Shown here: one piece after another, positions 1-7,202 of the stretch
How positions within the stretch are numbered: the stretch's first letter is position 1
Layout: every line of letters starts with the position of its first letter
Assembly (NCBI GenBank): GCA_009787915.1
Contig: WQSK01000008.1
Coordinates: forward strand, 1 to 22,137
From: Bacillota bacterium
Lineage (GTDB): Bacteria; Bacillota; Clostridia; Christensenellales; UBA1242
DNA length: 22,137 nt
Reading direction: 5' to 3'
Program-made: the position numbers and the translations under genes
The notes under the pieces: generated by a model
Database searches by the model: none
Told to the model about the DNA's origin: nothing
The model's input: only the letters and a program-made list of their open reading frames with translations

Positions 1-189
1 TACGTTATTGTTCCTGCGGTAATTACGGCGGTTGCGATACTTGTTGCCCTTATCGGTTTCCTTGTACGACGCTTTAAATTCCGCGTGCATATTGACAGGA
101 AACACACTTCTTACGCGTCGGATGACCGAAGCGCACGTTCTAAGGCAAAACCAAAACCTGTTGCTAAAGAAAACCATTCAGAAGTTTAA
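1..189 (+). CDS. C-terminal end of a membrane-anchored protein (partial)
   Basis: The frame is open from the window edge to a TAA at 187-189, giving 62 residues. A hydrophobic segment of about 20 residues (VIVPAVITAVAILVALIGFL) is followed at once by Arg/Lys-rich RRFKFR and a polar, basic tail of about 35 residues. This is the pattern of a C-terminal transmembrane anchor with a stop-transfer signal and a cytoplasmic tail. The main, probably extracellular, part lies outside the window, so no function can be assigned. No terminator is visible between this gene and the next promoter. Confidence 0.75.
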   Translation, partial: YVIVPAVITAVAILVALIGFLVRRFKFRVHIDRKHTSYASDDRSARSKAKPKPVAKENHSEV

Positions 190-212
190 TATCGAAATTT
201 AAAAATCAGGTA

Positions 213-241
213 TTCACAAATGGAAATGCCTATGTTAGAAT
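213..241 (+). promoter_or_regulatory. Promoter with extended -10, predicted leaderless, for the Ppx/GppA-like gene
   Basis: -35 TTCACA (213-218), 17-base spacer, -10 TAGAAT (236-241) preceded by TG at 233-234. Six bases separate the -10 from the ATG at 248, so the predicted transcript starts at or next to the start codon. No Shine-Dalgarno sequence precedes the ATG. Confidence 0.7.
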
Positions 242-247
242 TGTAAT

Positions 248-1753
248 ATGACAAAGTTCGCACTTTACGAAATCGGAACCACGTATGTTCGATTGACCCT
301 TGCAAAGGGTGTCTTGGGAGAGCACTTTCAAATTTACAAAGTGTTGTCAGAGCCAATCTACATCAACCAGCACATTGAAAAAGACGGCATGATTAAATCC
401 GCAAAGATTCACCACGTTGTTACGATACTTAAGATGTACCGAAAAATTTGTGACGCGCAGGGTGTGACTGATGTAACTTGTGTTGCTGCGAACAACTTGA
501 CGATTGCAAAAAACTACAGAAGTTTCATCGACGAAATTGGTTCAAGCATTTCACAAGAATTCAAGATGCTTACCCCCGAGGAAGAGGACAACTTTGTTTT
601 CCGCGCGGTGGCAAACACACTTGGTGTAGCAAAAGGTGTGATTATTAATATCTCCAGTTTTTCCACAAGAATTATACACTATTGCCGTCGTATGATTTTG
701 GCATCGGTTACAATTCCGTACGGGTCGGTGTCTTTGTTCGAAAAAGCCGAAAACAACCCAATCGTTGCAACAGATTTGTTTTTAAAAGAACTTGAAAAAA
801 ATGCTCCGTTTCTTAAAAACCTTGACCCAGAGATGCAGATTGTTGGTGTCGGGGATGCGGTGACAAGTTTTTCCCGCCTCGCACGTAAAATGACCAAATA
901 CCCAATCGACAGCGACCACAACTATGCTGCGGACAAAACAACGTTTACAAAAGTGTTTGAGTTGATAAGCGGTCTTGATATGGAAAAAAGACAAAAAATC
1001 AAAGGTATTTCCGAGTACAGCGCAAGAACAATTTTGTGCGGTCTTTGCATTTTGGACGCGGTGTTTAAACACAGCAATGTAGATACAATCGTTACGTCTT
1101 CTGCGTACCGAAGTGTTGGAATTTTGTTTGATACAATTGTCCCTATAACAAAAGAACGACCAGTAAACGACCTGCTTACGTACAGCCTTGATTGTATACT
1201 TGACCATGCGCAAATTGACCGTGAAGCATCGCGCAGGCATTACGATTTGTCAGCGATGTTGTTTAAACAGATTCGGGTTTTGCACAAACTGCCTCGTACT
1301 TATTCAAAAGTTTTGCGCATTGCAAGTAATCTCTATTATCTCGGCGGTAGTGTCAATAACTATCATGCAATTTTGGCGGCACCGATTATGGGGGCAAGCG
1401 GAAAAGAAATTGCACTGGCAGCCTTTGCGGCTTCGTTTAAAAAGTGGGAAGATTTCAATTTGTCGGAATGGCTTAGGTACAAAGATATTGCAACCGACGA
1501 CGACCTTGAGGCCGTTCGTAAGATTGCAATGATTTTGTCACTTGCCGAAGCGTTTGATATCCGCGGAAAAGAAATTATCAAAGACATCTCTTGCGACATG
1601 CTGGGTGATTCTGTGATTTTGAAACTGATTACCGATACGGAAAACAATCTTATTAAAGACGATGTTGGTGCAGTTGACGTAGAGATTTTCCATGCCTCGA
1701 AATATTATAGGGAATTCAAAAACACGTTTAAAAAGGTACTTGAATTATTGTGA
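248..1753 (+). CDS. Ppx/GppA phosphatase-family protein, probably non-catalytic
   Basis: The 501 residues match the two-part plan of exopolyphosphatase/pppGpp phosphatases. An actin-like ATPase fold covers about residues 1-310 (FALYEIGTTYVRL near the start, TPEEED at 109-114, TIPYGSVSLF at 155-164) and an HD-like helical domain follows. Family members hydrolyse terminal phosphates of polyphosphate or pppGpp. The catalytic signatures are eroded here. The first phosphate loop has E in place of D (YEIGTT). The DIGGGST loop reads NISSFST (134-140). The helical HDIG-type motif reads NLYYLGG (361-367), and the HHKHS-type motif reads NNYHA (370-374). The fold assignment is good and activity is doubtful; a sensing or scaffold role is inference. 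The ATG at 248 is chosen from the promoter geometry. It leads an operon, and its TGA overlaps the GTG of the next gene. Confidence 0.75.
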   Translation: MTKFALYEIGTTYVRLTLAKGVLGEHFQIYKVLSEPIYINQHIEKDGMIKSAKIHHVVTILKMYRKICDAQGVTDVTCVAANNLTIAKNYRSFIDEIGSSISQEFKMLTPEEEDNFVFRAVANTLGVAKGVIINISSFSTRIIHYCRRMILASVTIPYGSVSLFEKAENNPIVATDLFLKELEKNAPFLKNLDPEMQIVGVGDAVTSFSRLARKMTKYPIDSDHNYAADKTTFTKVFELISGLDMEKRQKIKGISEYSARTILCGLCILDAVFKHSNVDTIVTSSAYRSVGILFDTIVPITKERPVNDLLTYSLDCILDHAQIDREASRRHYDLSAMLFKQIRVLHKLPRTYSKVLRIASNLYYLGGSVNNYHAILAAPIMGASGKEIALAAFAASFKKWEDFNLSEWLRYKDIATDDDLEAVRKIAMILSLAEAFDIRGKEIIKDISCDMLGDSVILKLITDTENNLIKDDVGAVDVEIFHASKYYREFKNTFKKVLELL

Positions 1754-2640
1754 GTAAAAGTTTTGATATTCTAATTATTGGTGCGGGTCCAGCGGGGCTG
1801 ACCTGTGCGGTTTATGCGGCGCGCTCTGGTGCTAAAACCGCTGTTATAGAATCTTTGGCACCTGGTGGCCAGGTGAACCTGACGCCCGATGTTCATAACA
1901 TACCAGGGTTTTTGGAAATCGCAGGACCCGTGTTTGGACAGACTTTACACGAACAAGCCGAAAAAGCAGGCGCAGAAATCATATACGACGAGGTCACATC
2001 TATCGACCCAAAAGCAAACACGGTGACCTGTGCCGACGGTGTTTATAAATATAAGGCACTTGTTATTGCGACGGGTTGCAGGCCAAGAAACCTTGGTATC
2101 GAAAAATGTGATGACTTTGTGGGTATGGGGATACATTTTTGTGGGCTTTGCGATGGTGGTTTTTACAAGGGCAAAAATGTTTTGGTCGTAGGTGGCGGAA
2201 ACCATGCGGTGGAGGAGGTTTTGTATCTTTCCCCAATAGCAAAATCTGTGACAGTTGTAAATGACGTGGACAAATTTTTGGCACAAGAAGCCATTGTTAA
2301 ACAAATACCCAAAGAAACCAAAATTTTCCACGGAACAAAAATTACAAAACTTAATGGGGATAAAAAGATTACGGGTGTGATACTTTCGAACGGGAAAGAA
2401 ATCCCTGTTGACGGTATTTTTGTTGCGATTGGACGTGTACCGAATTCCGATATTTTTAAAGACGTGTTGAAACTGGATAAAGGCTTTATCATAGTCGATT
2501 CTGAGATGCGAACCAGCGTGAAAAACATATTTGCCGCAGGCGATGTTTGCAACAAAGCAATAAAACAAATCGTAACGGCGTGTTCAGACGGTGCCGTGGC
2601 CGCGACCTTTGCCCAAAAAGAAATTATTGGAGTAAAATAA
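1750..2640 (+). CDS. trxB: Thioredoxin-reductase-like flavoprotein
   Basis: The 296 residues are close to normal TrxB length (300-320). An FAD-binding GAGPAG lies at 11-16, the redox-active pair is CGLC (131-134) in the usual CxxCDG setting, and a second dinucleotide-binding loop GGGNHA lies at 148-153. The C-terminal FAD motif reads FAAGDV. Family members move electrons from NADPH to thioredoxin. The HRRxxxR segment that contacts the NADPH 2'-phosphate is absent; the position after strand VTVV reads NDVDKFLA. NADH, or a ferredoxin/flavodoxin-type donor as in some clostridial homologues, is therefore possible (inference). The start is GTG at 1750, overlapping the preceding TGA by four bases, which implies translational coupling. 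The symbol denotes the family rather than proven specificity. Confidence 0.85.
   Translation: MSKSFDILIIGAGPAGLTCAVYAARSGAKTAVIESLAPGGQVNLTPDVHNIPGFLEIAGPVFGQTLHEQAEKAGAEIIYDEVTSIDPKANTVTCADGVYKYKALVIATGCRPRNLGIEKCDDFVGMGIHFCGLCDGGFYKGKNVLVVGGGNHAVEEVLYLSPIAKSVTVVNDVDKFLAQEAIVKQIPKETKIFHGTKITKLNGDKKITGVILSNGKEIPVDGIFVAIGRVPNSDIFKDVLKLDKGFIIVDSEMRTSVKNIFAAGDVCNKAIKQIVTACSDGAVAATFAQKEIIGVK
2609..2638 (+). promoter_or_regulatory. Possible weak promoter before glmM
   Basis: TTGCCC (2609-2614), 18-base spacer, TAAAAT (2633-2638), five bases before the ATG at 2644. It has the same geometry as the other leaderless promoters but a weaker -35. A GGAG at 2628-2631 could instead serve as a distant ribosome site for read-through mRNA. 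Confidence 0.35.
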
Positions 2641-2643
2641 CAT

Positions 2644-3858
2644 ATGAAGTATTTCGGAACGGACGGCATCCGCGGCGTGTTTGGGAATGGCCTTACAATA
2701 GAAATTGTACAAAAGTTGGCGTTGGCGATTGTTTCGTTTAAGCCAAAAAAAGTTTTAATCGGGCGCGACACAAGGGAGAGCGGTCCCCAAATTGTTTTGG
2801 CTATAAAAGACATTTTACATGAAAACAATATTAAGGTCGTTGACGTAGGAATTGTTCCCACCAGTGCGGTATCTTTTTTGACACCAAAATATGGGTGCGA
2901 TTTTGGTCTTATGATTACCGCAAGCCACAATCCCCCCGAACACAACGGCATTAAGGTCGTAGGAAAAGATGGTAAGAAAATCGACGGGGATGCGCTGGTT
3001 CAGTTTGACACTTTGGTTGGTAAACAGGTTGTTTTAAATAAAGATTTGTCGAACCCGTGGAAAGATTTCTTAGTTAATAGATTTAAGGATGATTTCAAGG
3101 GGAAAAAACTCCCGCACTTGGCGATTGATTTTGCCAACGGGTCGGGGGCACAAACGGCGATTGATGTTTTGGGTCGCCTTGGGTTTAAATTGGATGTGTA
3201 CAGCAATGGCGAGGACGAAATTAACAAAAATTGCGGTTCATCACTTTTGGCAAAAGAACTTAAAACAAAACCCGTGGATGTTTCTTTTACTTTTGACGGT
3301 GATGCGGACAGGTGTCTTGTTCTTGACGGCGACGGTACCGAGATTCCAGGCGACGTTATGCTTGGCGCCTATGCCGTTTATATGAAAGCAAAATGTTTGG
3401 TCAGCACCGTGATGTTTAATGGGGGCGTCGAGGAGTATCTTTTAGGTAAAGGAATTCAAACGGTGCGAACCCCAGTTGGCGAGCGTCATGTAATCGCGGA
3501 ACTGACACGGAATATTAAACAAATCAAGGACTATCCAGTTGGGGGCGAGCCAAATGGTCACTTTATTTTCCCGCAAACTATTATGAGTGATGATGCGCTT
3601 GTGGTGGTTTTGGTTACGCTTAAGATTTTGGTTCAAAGTGGAAAAACAATAAAGCAACTCACCTCTGGAATTCCTATGTGGCATTCGGAACTTTTGAACA
3701 CAACAAAAGATATTGACAAAAAAAAACATGGGGCATACATCCAAGACGGGTGTCGGGTGCTTGTCAGAAAAAGCGGTACCGAAAACCTTACGCGGATTTA
3801 TGTCGAGGGGTCAAGTGCCAAAAAGGTGTCACAAGTTGTAAAAAACCTGCATAAGTAA
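2644..3858 (+). CDS. glmM: Phosphoglucosamine mutase-like phosphohexomutase, short form
   Basis: GlmM converts glucosamine-6-phosphate to glucosamine-1-phosphate for peptidoglycan precursors in the cytoplasm. Visible are the N-terminal GTDGIRG, the phosphoserine loop TASHNP with the active Ser at about residue 94, the magnesium loop DGDADR at 218-223, and a C-terminal phosphate-binding loop. The protein is 404 residues against the usual 440-450. Most of the missing length is in the stretch leading into domain 4. Two conserved loops diverge: the sugar-binding GGExSGH reads GGEPNGH, and RPSGTEP reads RKSGTEN. Another phosphohexomutase specificity is possible, but the N-terminal signature favours GlmM. 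It starts three bases after the preceding stop. It is probably in the operon with the two genes before it. Confidence 0.85.
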   Translation: MKYFGTDGIRGVFGNGLTIEIVQKLALAIVSFKPKKVLIGRDTRESGPQIVLAIKDILHENNIKVVDVGIVPTSAVSFLTPKYGCDFGLMITASHNPPEHNGIKVVGKDGKKIDGDALVQFDTLVGKQVVLNKDLSNPWKDFLVNRFKDDFKGKKLPHLAIDFANGSGAQTAIDVLGRLGFKLDVYSNGEDEINKNCGSSLLAKELKTKPVDVSFTFDGDADRCLVLDGDGTEIPGDVMLGAYAVYMKAKCLVSTVMFNGGVEEYLLGKGIQTVRTPVGERHVIAELTRNIKQIKDYPVGGEPNGHFIFPQTIMSDDALVVVLVTLKILVQSGKTIKQLTSGIPMWHSELLNTTKDIDKKKHGAYIQDGCRVLVRKSGTENLTRIYVEGSSAKKVSQVVKNLHK

Positions 3859-3862
3859 TGTC

Positions 3863-4507
3863 ATGTCATATTATTGTAACCGTGAAGGTTCAACTCCTGG
3901 CCCGATACCTGGCCCAATTACGCGGAATGCTCTGGATGGTCTTAGCAACCGTGTGGCGATTTCGGCGCGTAGGATTTTGGACTGTTGCAAAAAACAAAGG
4001 AGTATCGAGGGGGCGAGGCTTAAGATATCGCATATGCCATCCCATGGGGCACCGTTTGTGTTTCAAAGTGCCACCAGCACTCAGGTCGAGGCGGGCGTTT
4101 CTAACCTGATTGTAACACGATTGGAGGAACGCCCATCTTTTGCACGAATCCAGTGCGACATCACCGTGCCAATGGTTGTTGCTTTCAAAGACAACGATGG
4201 GCAAGTGCATACTACGCACAGCGAACTGACCGTGCACGAAGACATTGTCATGTACGTGCCTCAAGCCAGTATCTTTCCGTTCGAGATTGTTGCAAGTGCA
4301 AGTTGCAACTGTCCAACAGGGGAGTTTGACGAAGAATACACCGAGGCGATTGTTACTGCGTGCCTTACCGTTATCACAAAGGTTGTTGCTGACACAGATT
4401 TGTTGATTCCTGTTTATGGTTATTGTCCTGCACCCGATGCCGTGGACTTTGACGTACAGGTTTGCGACAAGTTTTTTGAACTGCCACTATACCCAAGTGG
4501 GAAATAA
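3863..4507 (+). CDS. Conserved Cys-containing protein, clostridial hypothetical type
   Basis: The 214-residue soluble protein has no signal peptide or membrane segment. It starts with a Gly/Pro-rich stretch (CNREGSTPGPIPGPITRN) and a predicted helix, followed by a mainly beta-strand body with scattered Cys residues, including CNCP. From memory, this N-terminus resembles clostridial hypothetical proteins whose body recalls the SPOCS/DUF3794-type domain of spore-coat proteins. That resemblance is unverified. The ATG at 3863 begins five bases after the glmM stop. An ATG in another frame at 3858 gives only 83 residues. No clear Shine-Dalgarno sequence or promoter precedes it. The following small Cys/His protein may be functionally linked. 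Confidence 0.7.
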   Translation: MSYYCNREGSTPGPIPGPITRNALDGLSNRVAISARRILDCCKKQRSIEGARLKISHMPSHGAPFVFQSATSTQVEAGVSNLIVTRLEERPSFARIQCDITVPMVVAFKDNDGQVHTTHSELTVHEDIVMYVPQASIFPFEIVASASCNCPTGEFDEEYTEAIVTACLTVITKVVADTDLLIPVYGYCPAPDAVDFDVQVCDKFFELPLYPSGK

Positions 4508-4535
4508 AAATTAAAAATTAAAGGAGAATTTTATT

Positions 4536-4742
4536 ATGAGAAAAGATATTATACTACCAGCACTTATTGGACTTGGACTTTACACACAGGTGAACAACGT
4601 TTCTATTTGCGGAAACAACGGGATTATGTTGCTCTTGCTTTATGTGTTGCTCGAGGACCACGCCCAGATTGAAAAACTTTGCCCAAGAGAGTGTTCTTGC
4701 CAACCACATCACCACCACAACCATAGAAACAATTGTTGCTAA
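4536..4742 (+). CDS. Small protein with hydrophobic core and His/Cys-rich tail
   Basis: The 68-residue protein has a good ribosome site (AAAGGAGAA, about eight bases before the ATG). The N-terminal half is weakly hydrophobic with a leucine-rich segment (GIMLLLLYVLLED) that could lie in or on a membrane. The last 20 residues hold five Cys and five His, including HHHH and a terminal CC, which suggests metal binding. I do not recognise the family. The close position after the Cys-containing protein at 3863 suggests co-transcription. A spore-coat or metal-storage role would be a guess. Confidence 0.65.
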   Translation: MRKDIILPALIGLGLYTQVNNVSICGNNGIMLLLLYVLLEDHAQIEKLCPRECSCQPHHHHNHRNNCC

Positions 4743-4755
4743 GCCACGGTACAGA

Positions 4756-4945
4756 AAACCCCCAATTTTTACTTTGCACCCATTTATCAAAACGCCTCTT
4801 GAAATTAGGGGCGTTTTTTGTGGAAAAACCCCCGTCCTGCGGACACCCCCTTTGCAAAAGGGGGAATTTTTTCAACGACCCAGTTCCCCCTTTCTTAAAG
4901 GGGGCTACTAGGAAACTTCGGCGTGCAAAGTAAAATTGGGGGTTT
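4756..4945 (+). mobile_element. MITE-like element with imperfect terminal inverted repeats
   Basis: Left end 4756-4779 (AAACCCCCAATTT...CTTTGCAC) is repeated inverted at 4923-4945 (GTGCAAAG...TTGGGGGTTT), differing by one T. Inside are three hairpins: GTCC-TGC-GGAC (4834-4844), CCCCCTTT-gca-AAAGGGGG (4846-4864) and CCCCCTTT-ctt-AAAGGGGG (4886-4904). There is no transposase, and no clear target-site duplication is visible. Such palindromic intergenic repeats are typical of non-autonomous elements or dispersed repeats; copy number cannot be judged from one window. Confidence 0.65.
4789..4819 (+). terminator. Intrinsic terminator after the small Cys/His protein
   Basis: A stem of about ten pairs (AAAACGCCTC with GGGGCGTTTT, one G-T pair), nine-base loop, then a T run. 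It lies inside the MITE-like element, so the upstream gene appears to rely on the element for termination. Confidence 0.75.
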
Positions 4946-4967
4946 TTAACAATTGGGGTGTTTTTTG

Positions 4968-4996
4968 TTGACATTTAGAGATATTTGTGATAGTAT
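4968..4996 (+). promoter_or_regulatory. Consensus promoter, predicted leaderless
   Basis: -35 TTGACA (4968-4973), 17-base spacer, -10 TAGTAT (4991-4996), then six bases to the ATG at 5003. It starts 23 bases after the end of the MITE-like element. Confidence 0.8.
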
Positions 4997-5002
4997 ATTG
5001 GC

Positions 5003-5320
5003 ATGAGTAACAGATATCATGAAGAAAACGATAGGGGGCGTTCGGCAGAACAAAAAAGTGGTCACACCATTTACGTTGAGCCCTTGCCAGTAACGCACGA
5101 ATTGCTTGTTGGCAAAAAGGTTGGCGACATCATGACCCTAGAGGAATTTGATGCATTTGTCGGAGTGTGCGAGGATAAAGAGATAGGCAACGGCGGAAGC
5201 ATAAGCCTTACAACAAAAGAAAATGGTCGCTTGATGGGACACGGGAAAACCACAGTTCAAGTTCGCGAATTTGAAAATGGCTTCAAAATTGAAAGTATGC
5301 GCGTCGGTACTATAAGTTAA
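5003..5320 (+). CDS. Unknown small soluble protein
   Basis: The 105-residue protein is polar, with a charged first 20 residues, then a segment with an acidic helix (TLEEFDAFVGVCEDKE) and a beta-rich C-terminal third with glycine turns. No signal peptide, membrane segment or known motif is seen. The start is supported by a consensus promoter ending six bases upstream. It appears to be a single-gene unit: a separate promoter precedes the next gene. Function unknown. Confidence 0.65.
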   Translation: MSNRYHEENDRGRSAEQKSGHTIYVEPLPVTHELLVGKKVGDIMTLEEFDAFVGVCEDKEIGNGGSISLTTKENGRLMGHGKTTVQVREFENGFKIESMRVGTIS

Positions 5321-5333
5321 GAATTGTTTTAAC

Positions 5334-5363
5334 TTGCTTTTAAGTTTGTGCGTGTGATATCAT
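5334..5363 (+). promoter_or_regulatory. Promoter with extended -10, predicted leaderless, for the aldo/keto reductase
   Basis: -35 TTGCTT (5334-5339), 18-base spacer, TGA-TATCAT with the -10 hexamer at 5358-5363, then five bases to the ATG at 5369. It argues for that ATG over the in-frame GTG at 5348. Confidence 0.6.
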
Positions 5364-5368
5364 TAGAC

Positions 5369-6247
5369 ATGATAGACTTTTGTAAACTTGGTTTTGGGAC
5401 ATGGGGATTCGGTGGTATGGCAGAGCCAAATCCCGAGAACGATGACGTTGCCGACATTAAAACGATTAGGTATGCAATCGAAAAAGGTTTGACCCATATC
5501 GACACCGCCGAGCGTTATGCCACGGGCAAGACCGAGGAAATTGTTGGGCGCGCAATCAAACCGTTCAAGAGGGAATCTTTGTTTATCGCAAGCAAGGTTT
5601 ATCCAAACCACTTGGGTTACAAAGACGTTATAAAATCGTGCAAGGCGTCACTTAAACGATTGGGGGTCAAGTATCTTGATTTGTATTACATCCATTTCCC
5701 GAACCACGATATTCCGTATGCCGAAACTGGTCGTGCGTTAAACGAACTTTTGGACAAAGGTTTAATCAGGCGCGTTGGGATTTGTAATGCAACAATCGAC
5801 ACAATTAAAAAGTATCAGGAGTATATTCGGGTGCCGTTTTTTGCAATGCAAAATCATTATAATTTGATTGTTCGCGAATCGGTCACAAAGGGTGTCATTG
5901 ATTATTGTCGTGAAAACAATATTTTGTTCTTTGCGTGGCGACCGATACAGTTGCCCGCACCTGGGCTTGGGATAGAGAGTTTGGCTAAGGTTGGGGCTTA
6001 TCCGCTTTTGGACAAAATCGCAAAGAAGTATGGGAAAACAAATGCTCAGATTGCGGTGAGGTGGCTTACACAACAGGATGGGGTTCATACCTTGTTCAAG
6101 AGTTCAAACCCAAAGCATATTGACGAGGTCTTAGAAACAGGGGACTTTGAGTTATCGGAAAAAGACATGACGGATTTGAGTAAAAACTTTGTTCCACAAA
6201 AGGATTGTGGCTTTGGTACAAAAGGTGATATGATGCCGTTATGCTGA
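5369..6247 (+). CDS. Aldo/keto reductase
   Basis: The 292-residue protein has the TIM-barrel signature of NAD(P)H-dependent aldo/keto reductases, which reduce carbonyl groups in the cytoplasm. The N-terminus GFGTWGFGG leads the first strand. The catalytic tetrad is visible: Asp and Tyr in IDTAERY, Lys in IASKVYPN, and His in YYIHFPN. The late cofactor loop reads FKSSNPKHIDE. The physiological substrate is unknown. A GTG 21 bases upstream would add seven residues, but the promoter geometry favours ATG at 5369. The stop overlaps the start of the Rid gene (ATGCTGA), so the two may be coupled, although a -10-like motif also precedes the Rid gene. Confidence 0.88.
   Translation: MIDFCKLGFGTWGFGGMAEPNPENDDVADIKTIRYAIEKGLTHIDTAERYATGKTEEIVGRAIKPFKRESLFIASKVYPNHLGYKDVIKSCKASLKRLGVKYLDLYYIHFPNHDIPYAETGRALNELLDKGLIRRVGICNATIDTIKKYQEYIRVPFFAMQNHYNLIVRESVTKGVIDYCRENNILFFAWRPIQLPAPGLGIESLAKVGAYPLLDKIAKKYGKTNAQIAVRWLTQQDGVHTLFKSSNPKHIDEVLETGDFELSEKDMTDLSKNFVPQKDCGFGTKGDMMPLC
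6205..6234 (+). promoter_or_regulatory. Internal promoter with extended -10 before the Rid gene
   Basis: TGA-TATGAT (hexamer 6229-6234) ends six bases before the ATG at 6241. The -35 is poor (TTGTGG, 6205-6210, 18-base spacer), so it rests mainly on the extended -10. It lies inside the aldo/keto reductase coding end. Confidence 0.45.
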
Positions 6248-6639
6248 TTGAAAACATATCTACAAACGAACATCGTGCGACGACAGTTGTTGCGGCCAAG
6301 AAAATCGACATGGGGAATTTTTACATGATTTACCTAACGGGCAAGCAACCCCGAAAGGACAAAGCAACAAATGCGTGTCTAAGCAACGACATCACGGAGC
6401 AAACCCACCAGGTTTTTCAGGACATAGAAAGTGTTTTGAAAAAAGGGGGGGCAAGCCTTGATGATGTTATTGAGGCAGTGATTTATTTGACCGATATGAA
6501 AAACTTTTCGATTGTTTCCCCGATTCGGGATATGTACTTTGCCAAGGCAAAACCTGTATCGACCATGGTCGAGGTCAGCAGGATGACGCGCGAGGGAACT
6601 TTGATTGAGGTCAAGGTTAATGCATTGGTGAAGAAATAA
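6241..6639 (+). CDS. Rid (YjgF/YER057c) family protein lacking the deaminase arginine
   Basis: The 132 residues match the Rid fold, a trimer that in RidA hydrolyses reactive enamine/imine intermediates. The C-terminal half is characteristic: GASLDDVIEAVIYLTDM, later VEVSRM, then LIEVKVNALV. In RidA the catalytic Arg105 sits in PARSCVEVARL; the aligned segment here is PVSTMVEVSRM, so Ser replaces it. This is typical of Rid subgroups without enamine deaminase activity, so RidA should not be assumed. It overlaps the aldo/keto reductase end by seven bases and is followed by a GNAT gene after one base. Confidence 0.82.
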   Translation: MLIENISTNEHRATTVVAAKKIDMGNFYMIYLTGKQPRKDKATNACLSNDITEQTHQVFQDIESVLKKGGASLDDVIEAVIYLTDMKNFSIVSPIRDMYFAKAKPVSTMVEVSRMTREGTLIEVKVNALVKK

Positions 6640-6640
6640 G

Positions 6641-7177
6641 ATGGAAAATGTCCAAATTCGTAAAACACGACAAAGCGATATTGAACAAAACATTTTGTTA
6701 GGCGCAAAAGTTCAGACCAGTGCGTTTTCGCATATTTTTCCGCGTGAAATTATCGACCTTATTAACGACCCCGAAAATATCAAAAAGAAAATAGAACAAA
6801 CTCAAAATGAGGACCTTAACAAAAATGGGAATGTGAACTTTGTGGCAGTGGTTGGGGCGAGGGTGGTTGCTTTTGCAAACGCGACAATAACAAGTGGTTA
6901 CGAGCATTATAAAAAATTGGGCTATGCAGATTTGTGGTCAATATATATCGACCCCGAGTTTCAACATCTGGGGGTTGGAAAAAAGTTGTTTGACATGGTG
7001 GTTGTTGAACTTGGAAAACTTGGGGCTACGAAAATGATTATTGGGGTTTTAAGGGACAATGTTAAAGCAAGGGCGGCTTATGAAAAATGGGGCGGAAAAC
7101 TAGACACCGAGTACGAAACTTTTTACGAAAAATTCGGTCACAAGTTCCCCGAAATATTTTACACAGTGAATATATAG
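6641..7177 (+). CDS. GNAT-family N-acetyltransferase
   Basis: The 178-residue protein has the acetyl-CoA-binding signature of GNAT enzymes. Strand 4 is LWSIYIDPEFQHLGVGKKLF, with Q-x-x-G-x-G as the pyrophosphate loop, and the later NVKARAAYEKWGGK is the usual N..A...Y...G region. The N-terminus (VQIRKTRQSDIEQ) is also typical. Such enzymes transfer acetyl groups to small amines or to protein or peptide N-termini; the acceptor cannot be inferred. It starts one base after the Rid stop with no clear promoter of its own, so it is likely co-transcribed with it. Confidence 0.88.
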   Translation: MENVQIRKTRQSDIEQNILLGAKVQTSAFSHIFPREIIDLINDPENIKKKIEQTQNEDLNKNGNVNFVAVVGARVVAFANATITSGYEHYKKLGYADLWSIYIDPEFQHLGVGKKLFDMVVVELGKLGATKMIIGVLRDNVKARAAYEKWGGKLDTEYETFYEKFGHKFPEIFYTVNI

Positions 7178-7202
7178 AACCAAAATTACAGATAAAAACA
7201 AT

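Noticed and set aside
220..246. Eight-codon reading frame ending just before the ATG at 248, like a leader peptide
   Set aside because: It lies across the -35 to -10 region of the promoter, so it would not be on the mRNA.
4642..4911. Reading frame of 89 codons through the MITE-like element
   Set aside because: It follows the hairpin repeats, runs through the terminator and has no ribosome site; it is a by-product of the palindromes.
5314..5335. AAGTTAA/TTAACTT hairpin after the 105-residue protein, possible terminator
   Set aside because: The stem is short and AT-rich with no proper T run, and it overlaps the next -35; too weak to call.
7158..7202. Possible leaderless promoter of dacA (GATAAA six bases before ATG)
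   Set aside because: There is no -35 at usual spacing and the -10 matches poorly; read-through from the GNAT gene explains expression equally well.
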